64,000 nt of DNA from Carallia brachiata (Eukaryota > Streptophyta > Magnoliopsida > Malpighiales > Rhizophoraceae), in assembly GCA_021464245.1 (NCBI GenBank), contig JADCRB010000010.1, forward strand, positions 467,001-531,000, given 5' to 3'. This document shows, piece by piece, positions 22,190 through 34,779 of this stretch (positions within the stretch are counted from its first letter, which is position 1; each line of letters starts with the position of its first letter). Under the pieces are notes generated by a model. It had not been told where the DNA came from. It searched no databases and saw nothing but the letters and a program-made list of their open reading frames with translations. The position numbers and the translations under genes are program-made.

Positions 22190-25100
22190 TGTGCCTTTGC
22201 AGGTGAATAATAGGAGTCATTTGTCTACTACTTTCACGCAAAATGTAAACCGATGAGTGCAAAATGGTCTTAAATTAAGGTTTTAGGGCAACGAACGAGA
22301 AGATTATTCTTATGGGGTTAGCGGGGACTAAAAATTCCTTCGAAAATTTTCTTTCAAAAAAGAAAAACCAAACTAAAAACATTATTATATTCGTTCGGTG
22401 TACTTTTCGGTTGACCAAATGCGTGTACAAAACTTTTCAGTATATATTATTTGTATTTATTGTTGTTTTTTTACGAGTAGTCACTGTCGTGCATCTGTGT
22501 ATCTCGGTGGAATTTTTTCATTCCCACATTATAGCATTCGATTTGGGATGTCCGAAATTCGAGTACAAACATTTGGAGCGCAGGTGAATTGATTTCTTTC
22601 GGGTGAATTACCTCGGAAGCCAGTTAATTTATGCAAATTGATATTACTCGGACTTGAACAGCAGGTCGCTTAGGGGGAGCACGGATAGGGGGAAATTTTT
22701 CGTGGGGCTTGGCTTTGTCCAACCTTTTGGATTTTGAAGGCATAACCAAGATTGAGGTTGGGATTATAAAGTAACAGTGTGTAATTATTTGTGTAATTAT
22801 TTGATGCGATAGTTTAGTAGCTATCTAGCGTATTTTTCTTAGCAAATTCAAGTTTTAGTGTTAGTGTTTGAACAACACTAGCCTTCTTTGTTCACTAACT
22901 GCCAATGCAGTACTGGTTCGTTAATATTGAAGTCGGCTTCAGAGAGTCACCCTCAGATCCTATGAAGTTTGGGTGGTAAATCTGTTCCTCTGAAATAATT
23001 AAATGAGGTATAATAACGGTAAAATGTCAGCCTCAATTTATAAATATTATAAGTAATATATTTATAAATACTTTTTTTGTCGTTAAAAAAAATAACAGTG
23101 TGTGAATCCAGAAAGAACTAAAACTCTCAAAAAACCTTACAATCTTTTGAGTTCTGTTTGGGCTTTAACAGGTAAACACATATTTGTATATACATTCGTA
23201 TACATATAAATATAATAATTATTTTTGTAAATTTTTTTTTCTTTTTTTGTTAAAAAATAAAATTTATATCTAAATTAGTATTATTCTAAAATATAAAGTG
23301 TAAATATTATGAGAGATTTTTTTAAAAAAGTTATTTTTCTTTAAAATTTTTTTTACTAATACAATAAAAAAATAATTATTATATTTATATATGTACGAAA
23401 TATACATACATCAACTTTTTTCCTTTTAGTTTTAGAACTCTATTATATGGACAGATGAATTTTTTTTACTGCGTTCACATACATTTTTTTTGTGCAACCA
23501 CGAGAGAAAAATATGAAATAAAAAAATAGTAATACTTTTTATGTCACTTTTTATCATTACAGTTATACAAAAAATATTTATAATTATATAAAAATTAATA
23601 CATATAAATACAATAAAAAAATTTTATCTGTATACCAAAATTTTCCCTACGTTTTAAACCCAAAATGCTGCCAAGCTGAAAAAGCCAATTGGAATAAAGG
23701 GACCAATAGGCCGGACACCGTGATCTGTTACACCTGCTACGTCTCCAGCAGAAGCAATCTATAAAAGATTCTTCAAGCCCTGCTCAAATTACCCTTGAAG
23801 CGTTTTTTAAAGTTTATAGAATTCTGGTATATTGAAATAATATATAGTACTTTTCTAAAAAAAAAAGAAAAGAAAAGAAAGTATAATGATATTAGCTAGT
23901 GGAAACAAATTTTACATTTGCTCTCCAAAAATTGATGAAGAGTGATTAGGATTTAAATTTTTACAAATCTATCATTATAAAGTATATTCTCTGTTGAAAT
24001 TATTATAAAATTACAAATTACAATACACTTTAAAGAAAAGAAATTATTGTGCAAAGACTTTATATCAAATTTTGAACAAACAAAGCAATCTCTTCTTATA
24101 ATTTGGGACTCTCCTCTTCAAATATTCACACTTTTTTTTTTTATCTAGATCGTTCAATATCTACCATATTAGACTGACTAATCTGCACTGACTCGAGTAG
24201 TATTCCAAAAGACGGTAAAAGTCTCACAGCAGATATTTAATGCGGTTGCATTCTCAAAATTCAAAATCAAGATCTCTGGTTAAACGAATTCACACTCTTA
24301 TCATCTGAGACAGCGCCTACTGATATATTCATACTTTTTTTCAGGCTGACATCGTGCACATGAGCCCGCGACGGTTTGAATAGTATTCCTTTTCCATTTA
24401 TTTTCTGTTCTTTAATTTTTTTTTGCACCCAAAAAATACAGAAAAGAAATGCATAGTATTGGTCTGGTCGCTCGTCTTAGATATGGTTGTTTAACTTTCT
24501 ACGCCAGTTGCCGCCTAGGTAACACAAAAGACACAGCATAGCGTTGTGCTTAATTGCTGCCGTTTTTATTAACCAACGAACTCAGTCGCCCCTTTTGGGT
24601 TTTTTTTTTTATTAAAAAAATTATTATAACATAAATTATACAATAAAAATTAATTTTCTTTAATTATATAAATCTCCCACTCTTTTCAAGACCCTCAAAA
24701 ATAAAAGTTTAAATTGATAAATGGCGGAGGACAGTCCCTTTTAGATTTTGACACTTCTCGTGCAAAACTCCGGTGTCGGTGCACGGCGGTGCTTCTAAGC
24801 ACGAGGCCCATCGGGAACTTCCGATCCGTCTCTTATGCTCTGTTTGGCTGTAAAGGAAAAAAAAAAAGAAAAGAAACAATTTTCTATTTATTTCTTTTTT
24901 TTAATTTTCTATCTATTTAAATAACTAATTTTTACATTTGTTCTCATAAATTATTATTCATTTTTTTCATAACTTTTTAATCTATTTATTTTTTTCTTAT
25001 AACTTTCTATTCATTACCTTTTATTAATCATAATATTAATATAATTATATTATTTTTTATTTTCTTTTTTTATTACTTTTTATCAATCTAAACATATTAT

Positions 25101-25958
25101 TAAAGTCATGCACAAAATATCTAGTACCTCCGGGAAAAATCACACCTAACTGTTTTTTTTTTTTTACCCTTCAACACAAACGTAAAAGTTTGCTATTATG
25201 TTATTGATTCTGAAACTAAACGTTTTAAGTATAAATACATCTATACAATTACTTGTAAACAAGTTAATTTATCAATTAATTTATATATATATTATTTAAA
25301 ATAATAATTTAATTAATAATTTTATATATTTTTTATTACATTATTTAGATTCGAGTTGGAGACTTCTTTTGTTTATTGAAAAATATCTTTTACATGTGGC
25401 GTTCAACATTAATCTGCAATTATTCAAGTTACTTAGCGAATTTCTCTTTGCTTTGACTTGAACTATGTTCATAGTTCGTGCCACTGAAGTACGAACACTC
25501 AAAAAAATAAAAGTATTGTGTATCGAACACATGACAGACACGTGTTTAATAAAGTTAAAAGTATCTGTTAAAAAAAATTTTTAAAAAAAATTTGAACACA
25601 CATATCAGACACAAAAAATATAAGTGGTCGACACACTACAAATATACTTAAATATTTTTATAATTATTTTTAACAAATAAAAAAAATTTTAAAAATTATA
25701 ATTTAATACTGTTAATTGTTTATAACTTTGAAAGCTCAAATTTTAATTTATTTTTAATTTTAATAAAAAAATTAAATTGATTATAAAATTTTACATGTCT
25801 ATTTTAATACTTTACAATAAAAAATAAAAAATATTATGATATATTATTTGACTAAAATTTTTTTAAAATTTATAATAATTATATAAATATATTTTTAGAT
25901 AAATAAAATTTATAAAATTATTTAAAAATATATATATGATTTATAAAAATTTTATAAA

Positions 25959-25992
<34 letters not shown>

Positions 25993-26290
25993 TACATATA
26001 TATATATATATATATTTGTGTTTAAATTGTATTTATATTTTAATATTTTTAAAGTTAATAGATAATTATATTTATATTGTATTTGTGTTTAATAGGTTAG
26101 TGCTAAAAGAAAAAGGCCGGTTGTCCGCACGAGCTTGACACTTTTGACTTAGCAAAATTAATAATAATAATTAATAGATAAATAAAAACTGCAAATTCTT
26201 ATGTCATCCTCTTCTCATTTTTCCTTCCCCTCAGTCCTGCTTTTCATTCTGTTTTTTATTTTTTAACTCCCCTCTTGTTCTTGTTCTGTT
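22190..26290. other. Intergenic, very AT-rich, no gene seen
   Basis: No supported gene. The DNA has long A/T tracts, a segment of mixed composition at 22300-22990 whose short open frames match nothing I recognise, and a TA microsatellite near its end. Confidence 0.65.
25965..26014. repeat. (TA)n microsatellite, interrupted
   Basis: Run of TA units broken once by a GTATAC segment near 25990. Likely length-variable. Confidence 0.9.
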
Positions 26291-27419
26291 CCAGCATTCA
26301 ATAATTCTTTCTCTGTTGTTGGGTGGGGGTTGATGGGTTAAGTTTTTTTCTCGCTCTCTCTCTCTGTCTCTCTCTCTCTTTCCCGGCTTTTCTGGCGGAA
26401 AAATCAGTGATTCTATTCCGAGAATCCAAATCCAGAGAAAGAAAAGCCAGTTTGAAGGCAAGCTCACTCATTGTTCTCAAGTGGGTATTGAAAATATGCT
26501 TTAATTTTTCGGTTTTTTCTTTTGATTGTTATCTTTGTCGTTTGGCTACCGAGAAAACAGAGGGGGGGAAAAAAAAAGGGGAAATAAGTATGTGCTGTGT
26601 GAATTCGGGGAAGACGCGCTTTTCAGTTTGCTTTCTCGCATCTATTGTGTACGGAAAATGGAAAATTTTTGGTGGCGTTAGTTTCCTCATTGTGCATGCA
26701 ATTGCTTTGGCTTTCTTGACTTCACTTTTCCATATTTCCAAGCAGTTTTCTTGTCGTGGTGTCTTCAGCCGAATGGATCTGTTACGGGGTTGCATTTACG
26801 TGTCTCATTTCTACTTTGATTTTTTGGATTATTATTTGGTTTTTGTTTATCCGGATTCGTTGGCTTTTTTCTTTTTGTCATTTCTTTTGATTTGCCCTCT
26901 AATTTGGTCGTTGCTTGGTTTTAATCGGAATACTTTTTTGGTTTTTTTTTTGGGGGGGAGGGGAGGGGGGGTTTACATTTTTATTATGGGCAGAAAACTC
27001 CACATTTCTTTCTTCCTTTTAATCTCTGATCTCTGTCTGTTAAATGTGCCTCAAAGCTTTACATTTCTGTTAGGCTATATTTTGCTCTGTATGCCGATAA
27101 CTGTGGTTCTGTAATCATCGATTGCTATATTGTTTGAGGTATTCTGCAACTCTAGGAAGATAGCATCTTCTCTGTTGGTTAATGGAAACTAGTTGTGGAG
27201 TTGACATGCTCTTCTGCTTCTTGTAATTGGCTCTACAGATTATTAACTTTCCCACATTTGCTGCGCAAATCGTCGGAAAAGGGTAAAGATCGAGGCTTTC
27301 TCTCTGAATTTGCCCGTATGAAATGAGATTCATTTACTGTCTATTTCCAGCTTGCAGAATTGGTCGCAGTATAAATTTCTTTATCTGTTATTTGTGTTTC
27401 ATTGTGTGAAGCAGATTGC
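26291..27419 (+). promoter_or_regulatory. Leader region of the FBW2-like gene with CT-rich tract and probable 5' UTR intron
   Basis: A pyrimidine tract TCTCTCTCTCTGTCTCTCTC at about 26351-26380 marks the likely start of the transcript; such tracts are common in plant core promoters and leaders. Immediately before the start codon, a T-rich stretch ends TGTGAAGCAG at 27414, followed by ATTGC and the ATG. This is a good splice acceptor and implies an intron in the leader. A donor near 26475-26485 (TCTCAAGTGGGTATT) is plausible but ambiguous. A 263-codon open frame at 26323-27114 spans this putative intron; it is T/Phe-rich and I do not regard it as a gene. Confidence 0.5.
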
Positions 27420-28751
27420 ATGGATGATGAAAGTGAGTTCCGCCGTTGGGATGATCTCATACCGGACGCCCTCGGGCTAATCTTTAGCAATCTTTCACTG
27501 CAAGATAAGCTAACAGTGGTGCCAAGAGTTTGCAAAGCATGGAGCAGAGCAGTTGCTGGGCCATTCTGTTGGCAGGAGGTTGATCTTGGGGACTGGAGTA
27601 AGCATTGCCGGCCTGACCAACTCGATCGTATGCTTCGAATGTTGATCACACGAAGCTGTGGATCACTTCGCAAGCTTTGTGCCTTCGGCCTTCACAATGA
27701 CGTTATTTTCTCATTCATTGCAGACCAGTAAGCTAAACTATACATTATGACATTATTTTCTCATTCATTGCAGACCAGTAAGCTAAAGTATACATTATCT
27801 TTCAAACCCCGTTTCAATTGCAAAGCTTCTTTGAGACCGTGTGACTTGCTTGTGTGTAACTAGTTTTTAGGGAAAAATTGGCAAGTCCTGATAGTTTATG
27901 TTGATTGTCTTCCTTTGTGCATCTAGAATTTTACCAATGAAAGGGAAAATTAATTACATATATGCTTCTATATCACAATCTCCCACTTTAGTCTTCAATA
28001 ATCTGGTGGCTTCTAGTGTTGGTCATATCTTATGGACGCATTATGATTAAGGCTTTCTTTTCTTTGTTGTTCTTGTGATTTTACAAGTGCTGGATCCCTT
28101 CACACATTGCGTTTGCCAAGAAGTGAGATGAGTAATTCAATAGTAGAACAGATAGCTGGGAAGCTCTCAACTATCACATTCTTGGATCTGAGCTACTGTA
28201 GTAAAATAAATGGTGGTGCTTTACTGGCCATCGGAAAGCATTGCAAATTGCTTGTGGGTCTGTGCCGGAATATGCACCCATTGGATACAGTGCAGAAGTT
28301 CTCTCAAGATGATGAGGCTCTTGCCATTGCCACTACGATGCCCATGTTGAAGCACTTAGAGGTGGCTTACCTTCTTATCAGTACCAATGCCGCCATGTCA
28401 ATCCTTTCGGGCTGTCCCGAACTTGAATACGTGGATTTGAGAGGATGCTGGGATGTAAAGATTGATCATTGCATCTTCAACGAGAAATTCCCAAAATTGA
28501 AAATTTTGGGGCCCCTAGTAATGGACTATTACGAAATGGAAGACTGTGATGACGATTGCTCCTTCGCGTTCTCGGATTCATCTGATTACCTTCCGTGGGA
28601 ATTTTTAGCTGGTGATGTTGGGGACTTTGACGACGACGACAACAGTTATGATGAGATGTGGGATGATGAGCAGAGGCTGGAGGAGCTTGAGCTCAGGTTC
28701 TATGAAGGAATTGAAGATGCTGGATTGTATGGTTGGCCTCCATCTCCATAG
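27420..28751 (+). CDS. FBW2: F-box protein of the FBW2 type
   Basis: Substrate adaptor of an SCF ubiquitin ligase; Arabidopsis FBW2 has been linked to turnover of ARGONAUTE1. Exons 27420-27727 and 28088-28751 give 323 residues. The F-box lies at about residues 8-52 (WDDLIPDALGLIFSNLSLQD, then VPRVCKAWSRAVAGPFCWQE). Leucine-rich-repeat-like segments follow (SLRKLC, GSLHTLRLPRSEMSNSIVEQ, ITFLDLSYCSKI, MLKHLEVAYLLIS, LEYVDLRGCWDVKID). The C-terminus is strongly acidic (DFDDDDNSYDEMWDDE) and ends GWPPSP. I chose ATG 27420 over 27402 because the acceptor TGTGAAGCAG lies between them and family proteins start a few acidic residues before the F-box. The donor GTAAGC is at 27728; the acceptor TTACAAG ending at 28087 is a less common AAG site but restores DHAGSL across the junction. 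A 50-bp tandem duplication straddles the donor. Confidence 0.9.
27701..27800 (+). repeat. 50-bp tandem duplication across the FBW2 exon 1 splice donor
   Basis: Bases 27701-27750 and 27751-27800 differ at only a few positions, mostly at the unit edges. Each unit holds the end of exon 1 and the complete donor CAGACCAGTAAGC. Reading through from the first unit meets TAA right after the Gln codon (27730-27732). Use of the second donor would therefore give a truncated protein. Confidence 0.95.
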
Positions 28752-28920
28752 TGCCTGTCTTCTATCTTTGCTTGTGGGTTTTGTTCCGTTTTCTGTTTCT
28801 AGCACTGGATGCATCAACCCTGTTAAGCCTTCTACGTGCTGTATAAATGCATGTGTTCAGGAGTTGCGTTGCTTTTATGTATCTACTCCGCTATTGTTTG
28901 GACTGTTGTTACTTTAGTTA

Positions 28921-28926
28921 AATAAA
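28921..28926 (+). other. Likely poly(A) signal of the FBW2-like gene
   Basis: AATAAA, repeated in AATAAAATAAAGG, 170 bases after the stop codon; a typical plant 3' UTR length. Confidence 0.6.
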
Positions 28927-28959
28927 ATAAAGGTTTCCGTGTTCAAGTGAAGCAAGCAT

Positions 28960-31649
28960 AGGTCACGCAGACGAGTGGTTCTCAGTAATCTCACTGGTAA
29001 AATAATATTCAGACGCCAGTTATCTGGAGATGGGTAGGTTGCTTGTTTTGGCCTGACAACGCGGATAAACTGTTTGGTACAAACTATAGTGTGATCTTTT
29101 ATCATCTGCAAGATTCTTTTAATCACACCAAAAGTTGTGTTTTTGTGGCAAGTGTTTAGCCGGTGCCAAACAAAAAGTTTGGGGTTTAATTATTCTCAAC
29201 CCTTTCGGTAAGGGTAAATTTATGTCTGCTCCAGTATTCTGCCTACGGTGATTATTCGGAAGTGGCGCCCTTATTTTCGAGACAGACCAATGCTCTTTAA
29301 GCTGTCTATGGAGTATTATTGTTATTTTCTCATTTCGTGAAGTAACGGTATCTTATATGACATAGATGACATTTCACTCTACATAATAGAGTTTTACAAA
29401 AATATAATAAATTTTTCTTTAAAGTCAGTTTATTTACTATCAATTAGTAATTATAAAATATCATATCTTTATGTGGTACAAAATTATTATTTAAGATGAT
29501 AGTTTAGTTAATAATTTATTTTTTTTTAATTAATTTGAGTTTAAATTTTTTTACTGGTATTTGTCCTTCATAAAAAGAAATTTATAAGAAAAATGCAGTG
29601 TTAAATTTTAAATTTATTAATATTGAGAATAAATATAAAAAAAATTTATTTGAGACTAATAATATTTAATTTGTGAGTTTTTAAGATGTTAATAATGACT
29701 TTTAATCGTTCCACAAATTAGAAACCTAATCTATATATATATATATATTTGTTTCTTTTGTGTTAAAAAAATTATTTTGTACAAAATTACCCGGTATCTA
29801 TGAGCATCTACCAGGCAGTGTTTTCCTCTCCCCTTATGTCATTAGCTTTTGAACGAAAAGTTACGCAACCAAATTCGGAACAGCAAAAGTGGTTGTGATT
29901 TTCAGAAGGAGGATTGATGTTGAATTTGTTGATGGGTCTGACTCATTGCTGACATAGTGCCAGGATGCTAGCCACCTAGCCAACACCTCGGACAAGGAAA
30001 CCTTTCGATTCAATGATGTCATTAATTTTTGGCAAGCGTCCGGGCTTTCTCTTTTTCAATAAGAGACTGTTATACAGTTATATAATTTATAATAAAATAT
30101 ATAATTAATTTAATAATTTATTTATTTTTTTAAAAAATATAATATAATTCTTATAATTTAAATAATATAAATGTTCACGTATAAATTTTATATTTATTAT
30201 CATCTATCTATATAATTATTTTCTTGGCAATAATCACTTGGAAGTGCTCTGGCTTTCTTCTTATGGCGGATAAAATTTTATATAAGAAAATTAAGTGGTT
30301 TAGTCTTTTGGAGTATATAAATACCTTTATGAGTGAACTACACTATTCTTTTATATTTGTTCGTATTATTCTTTTTCTGTTTTTTTTTCTAATTAATTAA
30401 AAATTACCTATTTAAGAATTAAAAATAAGATTTTTCTTTATAGTATAATTTCACTTAAGTAGTTTAACGTTAACTAGTGTTTAAATAATTATACAGTTTC
30501 ATAATAATATTTATTAATTTATTAATTTTTAATTTTTTTATATTTAATTATTTAACAATTTATAATATTTTAAAATTATTTAAAAAAATTTACCAAATCT
30601 TTCTCTTTCCCCAAAAAGACCATGTCCGAGCCCCAAAACAAATGCTAAAAGCACTCGTTAGGAAATGAAAAAGGCTAACCGAAGTACAGAACTCCCGTAA
30701 ATTAGTTTTTCGTCCTTTGCCGGATGCTTCTTTATTTTTTTGGGCCAACGCCTTACCTAGATATTGTTTTTTTTTTTTTGACATGCCTTACCTGGATACT
30801 TCTGTCGGACCTTTTAGGCATTGCATAGGGCATTGCAAAGATTGGGTAATTTGAGGAAGGCTATCCTTTAGTCAAAATATTTAGAGTTCTATTAGAATTT
30901 AAAAAGTTGTTTATGCAATTGAGACGTTATGAATCGATGCATATTTTTTTTTTAAGCTCGGTTGTATTTATTTATCTGATTTTGTTTTTTGAGGAAATGT
31001 ATTTTTATAATATTTACATATATAATATTTGGTAATTTCCATCACCGGTTGCCCAAAAATAGGTAACTATTTTTTTATATTCATAAAAAGGGAAAATAAA
31101 AGAGTTTGATTTTTAACCCGAAAAAAAAAAAAAGGGTTGAACATCTCCCGGAAAAACCTGCTGACATTAGTCAAATATTATGGTTATTGGTTTGATAGCC
31201 AATCCAACTAAACAATTACGGAATAGAAAGAACAAACATCTATGTCAAAAACAAATCCGACGATCAAACCGCGTCGCTTTTTATGTTTTTGTTTCCCAAT
31301 TTTGTATTTGAGATTCGATACAAAAATAATTTGTTTAGTTGGCCTAGAATTAATGTAATTAAACGTTGTGGAGTGGATTGGCATGACAAATCTTTCGAGA
31401 TCCATTTCCAAGTAATCTTCTCATTTGTTTTTTAAATGAAGAATAATTACACCCTTTAAAGTCACTATAGTGTTTTCTTTTGTTTTTTTTTTTGTGGTTC
31501 AGTTCATGTAGGCATGTCCTTAGTCTATCATGATATGTTTGTTCATGTAATTTAATCAGAGTGCCACCTACGTACTACTTAGTCACGTGATCACGTGTGA
31601 TTGTGTCACGCTTTCTTTGGATTTTGTAGTTCGGCAATAGCATGTTAGA
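28960..31649. other. Intergenic, AT-rich, no gene seen
   Basis: No domain-bearing frame. Contains a short TA run near 29735-29748 and many poly-A/T tracts. A mixed-composition block near 30590-30850 has only low-complexity frames. Confidence 0.65.
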
Positions 31650-32268
31650 TGTATAAGCGACTATAAGTTTTGAACTTTAAATAGTTAAATTTCGAAAATA
31701 TAAATATAATGAGAATTTTGAATTTTTGTGAGGTCGGTATTTGTGATTTCGTCAAAGATCACGTAGGCTTGATATTAAACGAAAGTGAATGAATTTAACA
31801 GCCTGCTCTTTAGCTGAAGTAATAAATTCCACTGAAGGACTGAGACTTGATCTCAAGCGGATGCTGTAGCTCCGGTGAGAGCTGTAGAGGCTTGATAACT
31901 CGGATATTTAAAATTTTAATATTTTGAGTTTTTGATCTGAAAGACTAATTTCAGTGACGTTCAGAGAATATATACCCAAAATATTAAAAGAAGAGAAGGG
32001 GAAGAGAGCAAAGTTGTAGAAATAGAAGATTTTTCTTTGTTTGGGATGGATTGCAAGACTTGAGGGAGTGCCTATTTATAGGGTTTAGAAGAAGAATGAG
32101 GCCAAAATTGCATGAGTTAGATCTTATATGGCAAGAGGCCTTTTAGGTGGTTGGTTTTTAATATTTTGCATAGCCACCAACCAAATGAAAATTGAAATTT
32201 CTATTCATCATGTAGGGTCATTTACTTTGAATTTTTGTTTCTTTCTCTTTTTTTTTTTGTTGTTTACA
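31650..32268 (-). repeat. 3' LTR of the Gypsy element
   Basis: Aligned with 41019-41695. On the minus strand it begins TGTAAACA and ends near TATACA. It is about 58 bp shorter than its partner because the partner carries insertions. Confidence 0.85.
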
Positions 32269-33867
32269 AATGCTTCCACTTCAATGATCGGTGAGGATGA
32301 ACTTTAGAACATAATCCGAACCGAGTCTTTAAATCCAGTTTGAAATTTGTCTTGACAAGCATTGAATTTTTAAGTCTTTAACTCTGACTAGTCCGGTTGC
32401 TGTTAGGCTTTCATAAAACTTGATATGACCTTGGAAACATCACCTATCTAGCTAATATCGAAGTTGAAGTTTCATAGTTTTGATAAGAATGATCCAGCAA
32501 ACAAAAAATTTGAACATCTCCATAGAGAAAGTCCAATACCATGGAACGTTGAAGCCAACGCACAAAAAAATGGACTATAGTTATGATTTCTCTGTATGTT
32601 GTGACGTAAGGAAAGTAGTTGAGACTTCTCTGTCCGTCGCCGCATTTGTGATCTCATTAGGATAATCACAACTTCTCTGCATATTATGATAGATGTGAAC
32701 TAAGGAAAATAGTTGGAACTTCATTGATCATGATGGCCTCAGAAGTTGAAACTCGAGAATCTCTCAAAGAGAACGACTCTTTCTCTTTCTAATTTGCTTG
32801 TCTCCAGCTTTTTGATTAAAAAACTTCTTGAAAAAGAGAATATGGAGACAAGCTATCTTTTTTCATCAAAGAGAAAGAAGGGTTAAAAGATGAGTTTTAT
32901 GACTTGAGAATACAAGAAATATATTTATAAAAAAACCTTTTTTTTTGGATTTTTTTTTGCAAAAGTCAAGTAAAAAAGATATGTTGAATCAGATGGGGTC
33001 TGCCTCTATGTCTTTTTTTGCCTCAAAGGTCAAGCGGCAGCAGATATGTGTTGCAAAAGTCAAGGCAATATCGTGAAAGTCGTTACACTTTATCCTTATT
33101 AACCGACATCGCAGGGCTCAAGACGTAACTCCAAATTAATGGGGTCCTCATTTGGGGAGTTGGTAACATCGACGTTACTGGAACTTTCTTGCAAATGATG
33201 TCATTGGGGTGTATTAGAAAGAGATGCAGAGTCTCGTCGAAATAACTTCCTCCTGGTATAAAGTTTTCTCTCAGATTGAAGTACCTATAAGGGATGAATC
33301 CCTAGCTGGAATTTGAAGCTCCGTAAAATAAAAAATAAAACCTCTAAAACTAGTATGCGTACAATAGGCTATAATTTTGGTTAAAATAGTCTTGAGGGAC
33401 CATTGCAGTAGTGGAGCTCTGACTCGCATCCTTAGAGGATGAAGTCATGCTAGTGAGATCTACCATGGGAACAGTTGCAGTGGTAAAAATAGATTGTACT
33501 GTAAAAATAACAGCTCTTTATGTTACTCTCTCCTTAATTGTCTAATTCTGAAACCAGAAATACACATTTTTAGTTTTGACTGCTCTGTATAGCCGCAATC
33601 ATGAAGTAAGTTGGGAGAACTGTGATAAATTAGGACAAGTGCCTTCATTGTTGTGGAAGTACTCCTTCAAGATTTGTAGTTGCGTCGGACTTAGTTGCTA
33701 TCTAGTGCGTTGTGACATATCCTCTCCCTTGTCCTGAAGTTCTACAACTGGTTCTATCTTTCTTGATGAAAGGATGCAAAAGCTTGAGGTATGGTAAAAC
33801 GCGTAGAAGGTCAAAACTGAAATAATGGTCTAGACTCAAACTCTCAATCATTTTTTTTATCTTTTTA

Positions 33868-34065
33868 GCTGTTCACAGTTTATACTCATATGAGTCAGAA
33901 GTTATGAACTGGGTCCTAATTTTTTGTTTTTGGGCCCTTCATAGTTTATATTCATGTAGGCTAAGAGTTTTGGACTAGATTTTAATTTTTAGTTTTTGAG
34001 TCGTTCACAGTTTATACTCATGTAGATTAAGAGCTTTGAACTGAATTTTGGGTTTAAATTCTGGA
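33868..34065 (-). repeat. Three tandem units of about 66 bp in the Gypsy 3' region
   Basis: Units start at about 33871, 33938 and 34003, each with a GTTCACAGTTTATACTCAT-like head and a TTTGGACT-like or TATGAACT-like middle. They lie between integrase and the 3' LTR, outside any coding domain. Confidence 0.75.
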
Positions 34066-34260
34066 TTTGAACTTTGGGCAAGACTTTGAATTTAGGCCAA
34101 AGTTTGGATTTGGGTTTTGGATTTCGACTTTAAGTTCGAGTTTAGATTTGGTCTTTGATATTGGGCTTTTGGCGTCGAACTTGGGTTTTGGGCTTTAATT
34201 TTGGATTTGAATTTTTGGGTTTGAGTTGAATTTGGGCTTTTTTTTGGACTTTATTCGAGC
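34040..34260 (-). repeat. Degenerate short-period repeat (TTTGGGTTT/GAATTT type)
   Basis: A run of variations on TTTGGGCTTTGAATTTGG with no fixed period. It follows directly on the three 66-bp units and looks like repeat expansion by slippage. Confidence 0.6.
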
Positions 34261-34779
34261 CTGTACATATGCTTCAGGAAATTTTGTTTTTGAATTTTTC
34301 TTTTTTTTCTTTTTTGATTTATATTTTCTATTTTTCTTTTAATATTTATACATAATAACGCTTTAAAAAATTACCATTAGTTGGGTCAATTTGGATACCT
34401 TATTGGTCTGACAGTATGTAAGTATTGTTGGTATAAACTTTTTACACTAGATATGGCACGTTCTCTTTAGAAGTGAGCTTGTCACCAGGTTGCTACTTTA
34501 AGTTGATGGGTAATCGTACTGTAAGAACAAAGTCTCGAACCTAGAATGAGCGAGGGCAAATTCTGCAGTCGAATGCATCAGTGAATCGGGCTTGGTAGCA
34601 CTTAAGTTGTCGTTGTGTTTGGAGTCTTTTCTCATCAAGGACTTCTAATTCATCCAATCGCAGTCTAGCATTTTCCTTCTATATGAAGCCTTCTTGAACA
34701 ACCATACAGAGAGATGGGATTTGTGTTTCTAATGGTAATATTGCTTCGATACCATAAACAAATGCATACGGTGTCACCA

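Noticed and set aside
26323..27114. 263-codon open frame upstream of FBW2
   Set aside because: It is Phe/Leu-rich because the DNA is T-rich, has no recognisable domain, and overlaps the CT-rich leader and its probable intron.
27402..27419. Upstream ATG of the FBW2 frame
   Set aside because: It lies before the acceptor TGTGAAGCAG and would be in the leader intron; family proteins start close to the F-box, as the 27420 ATG does.
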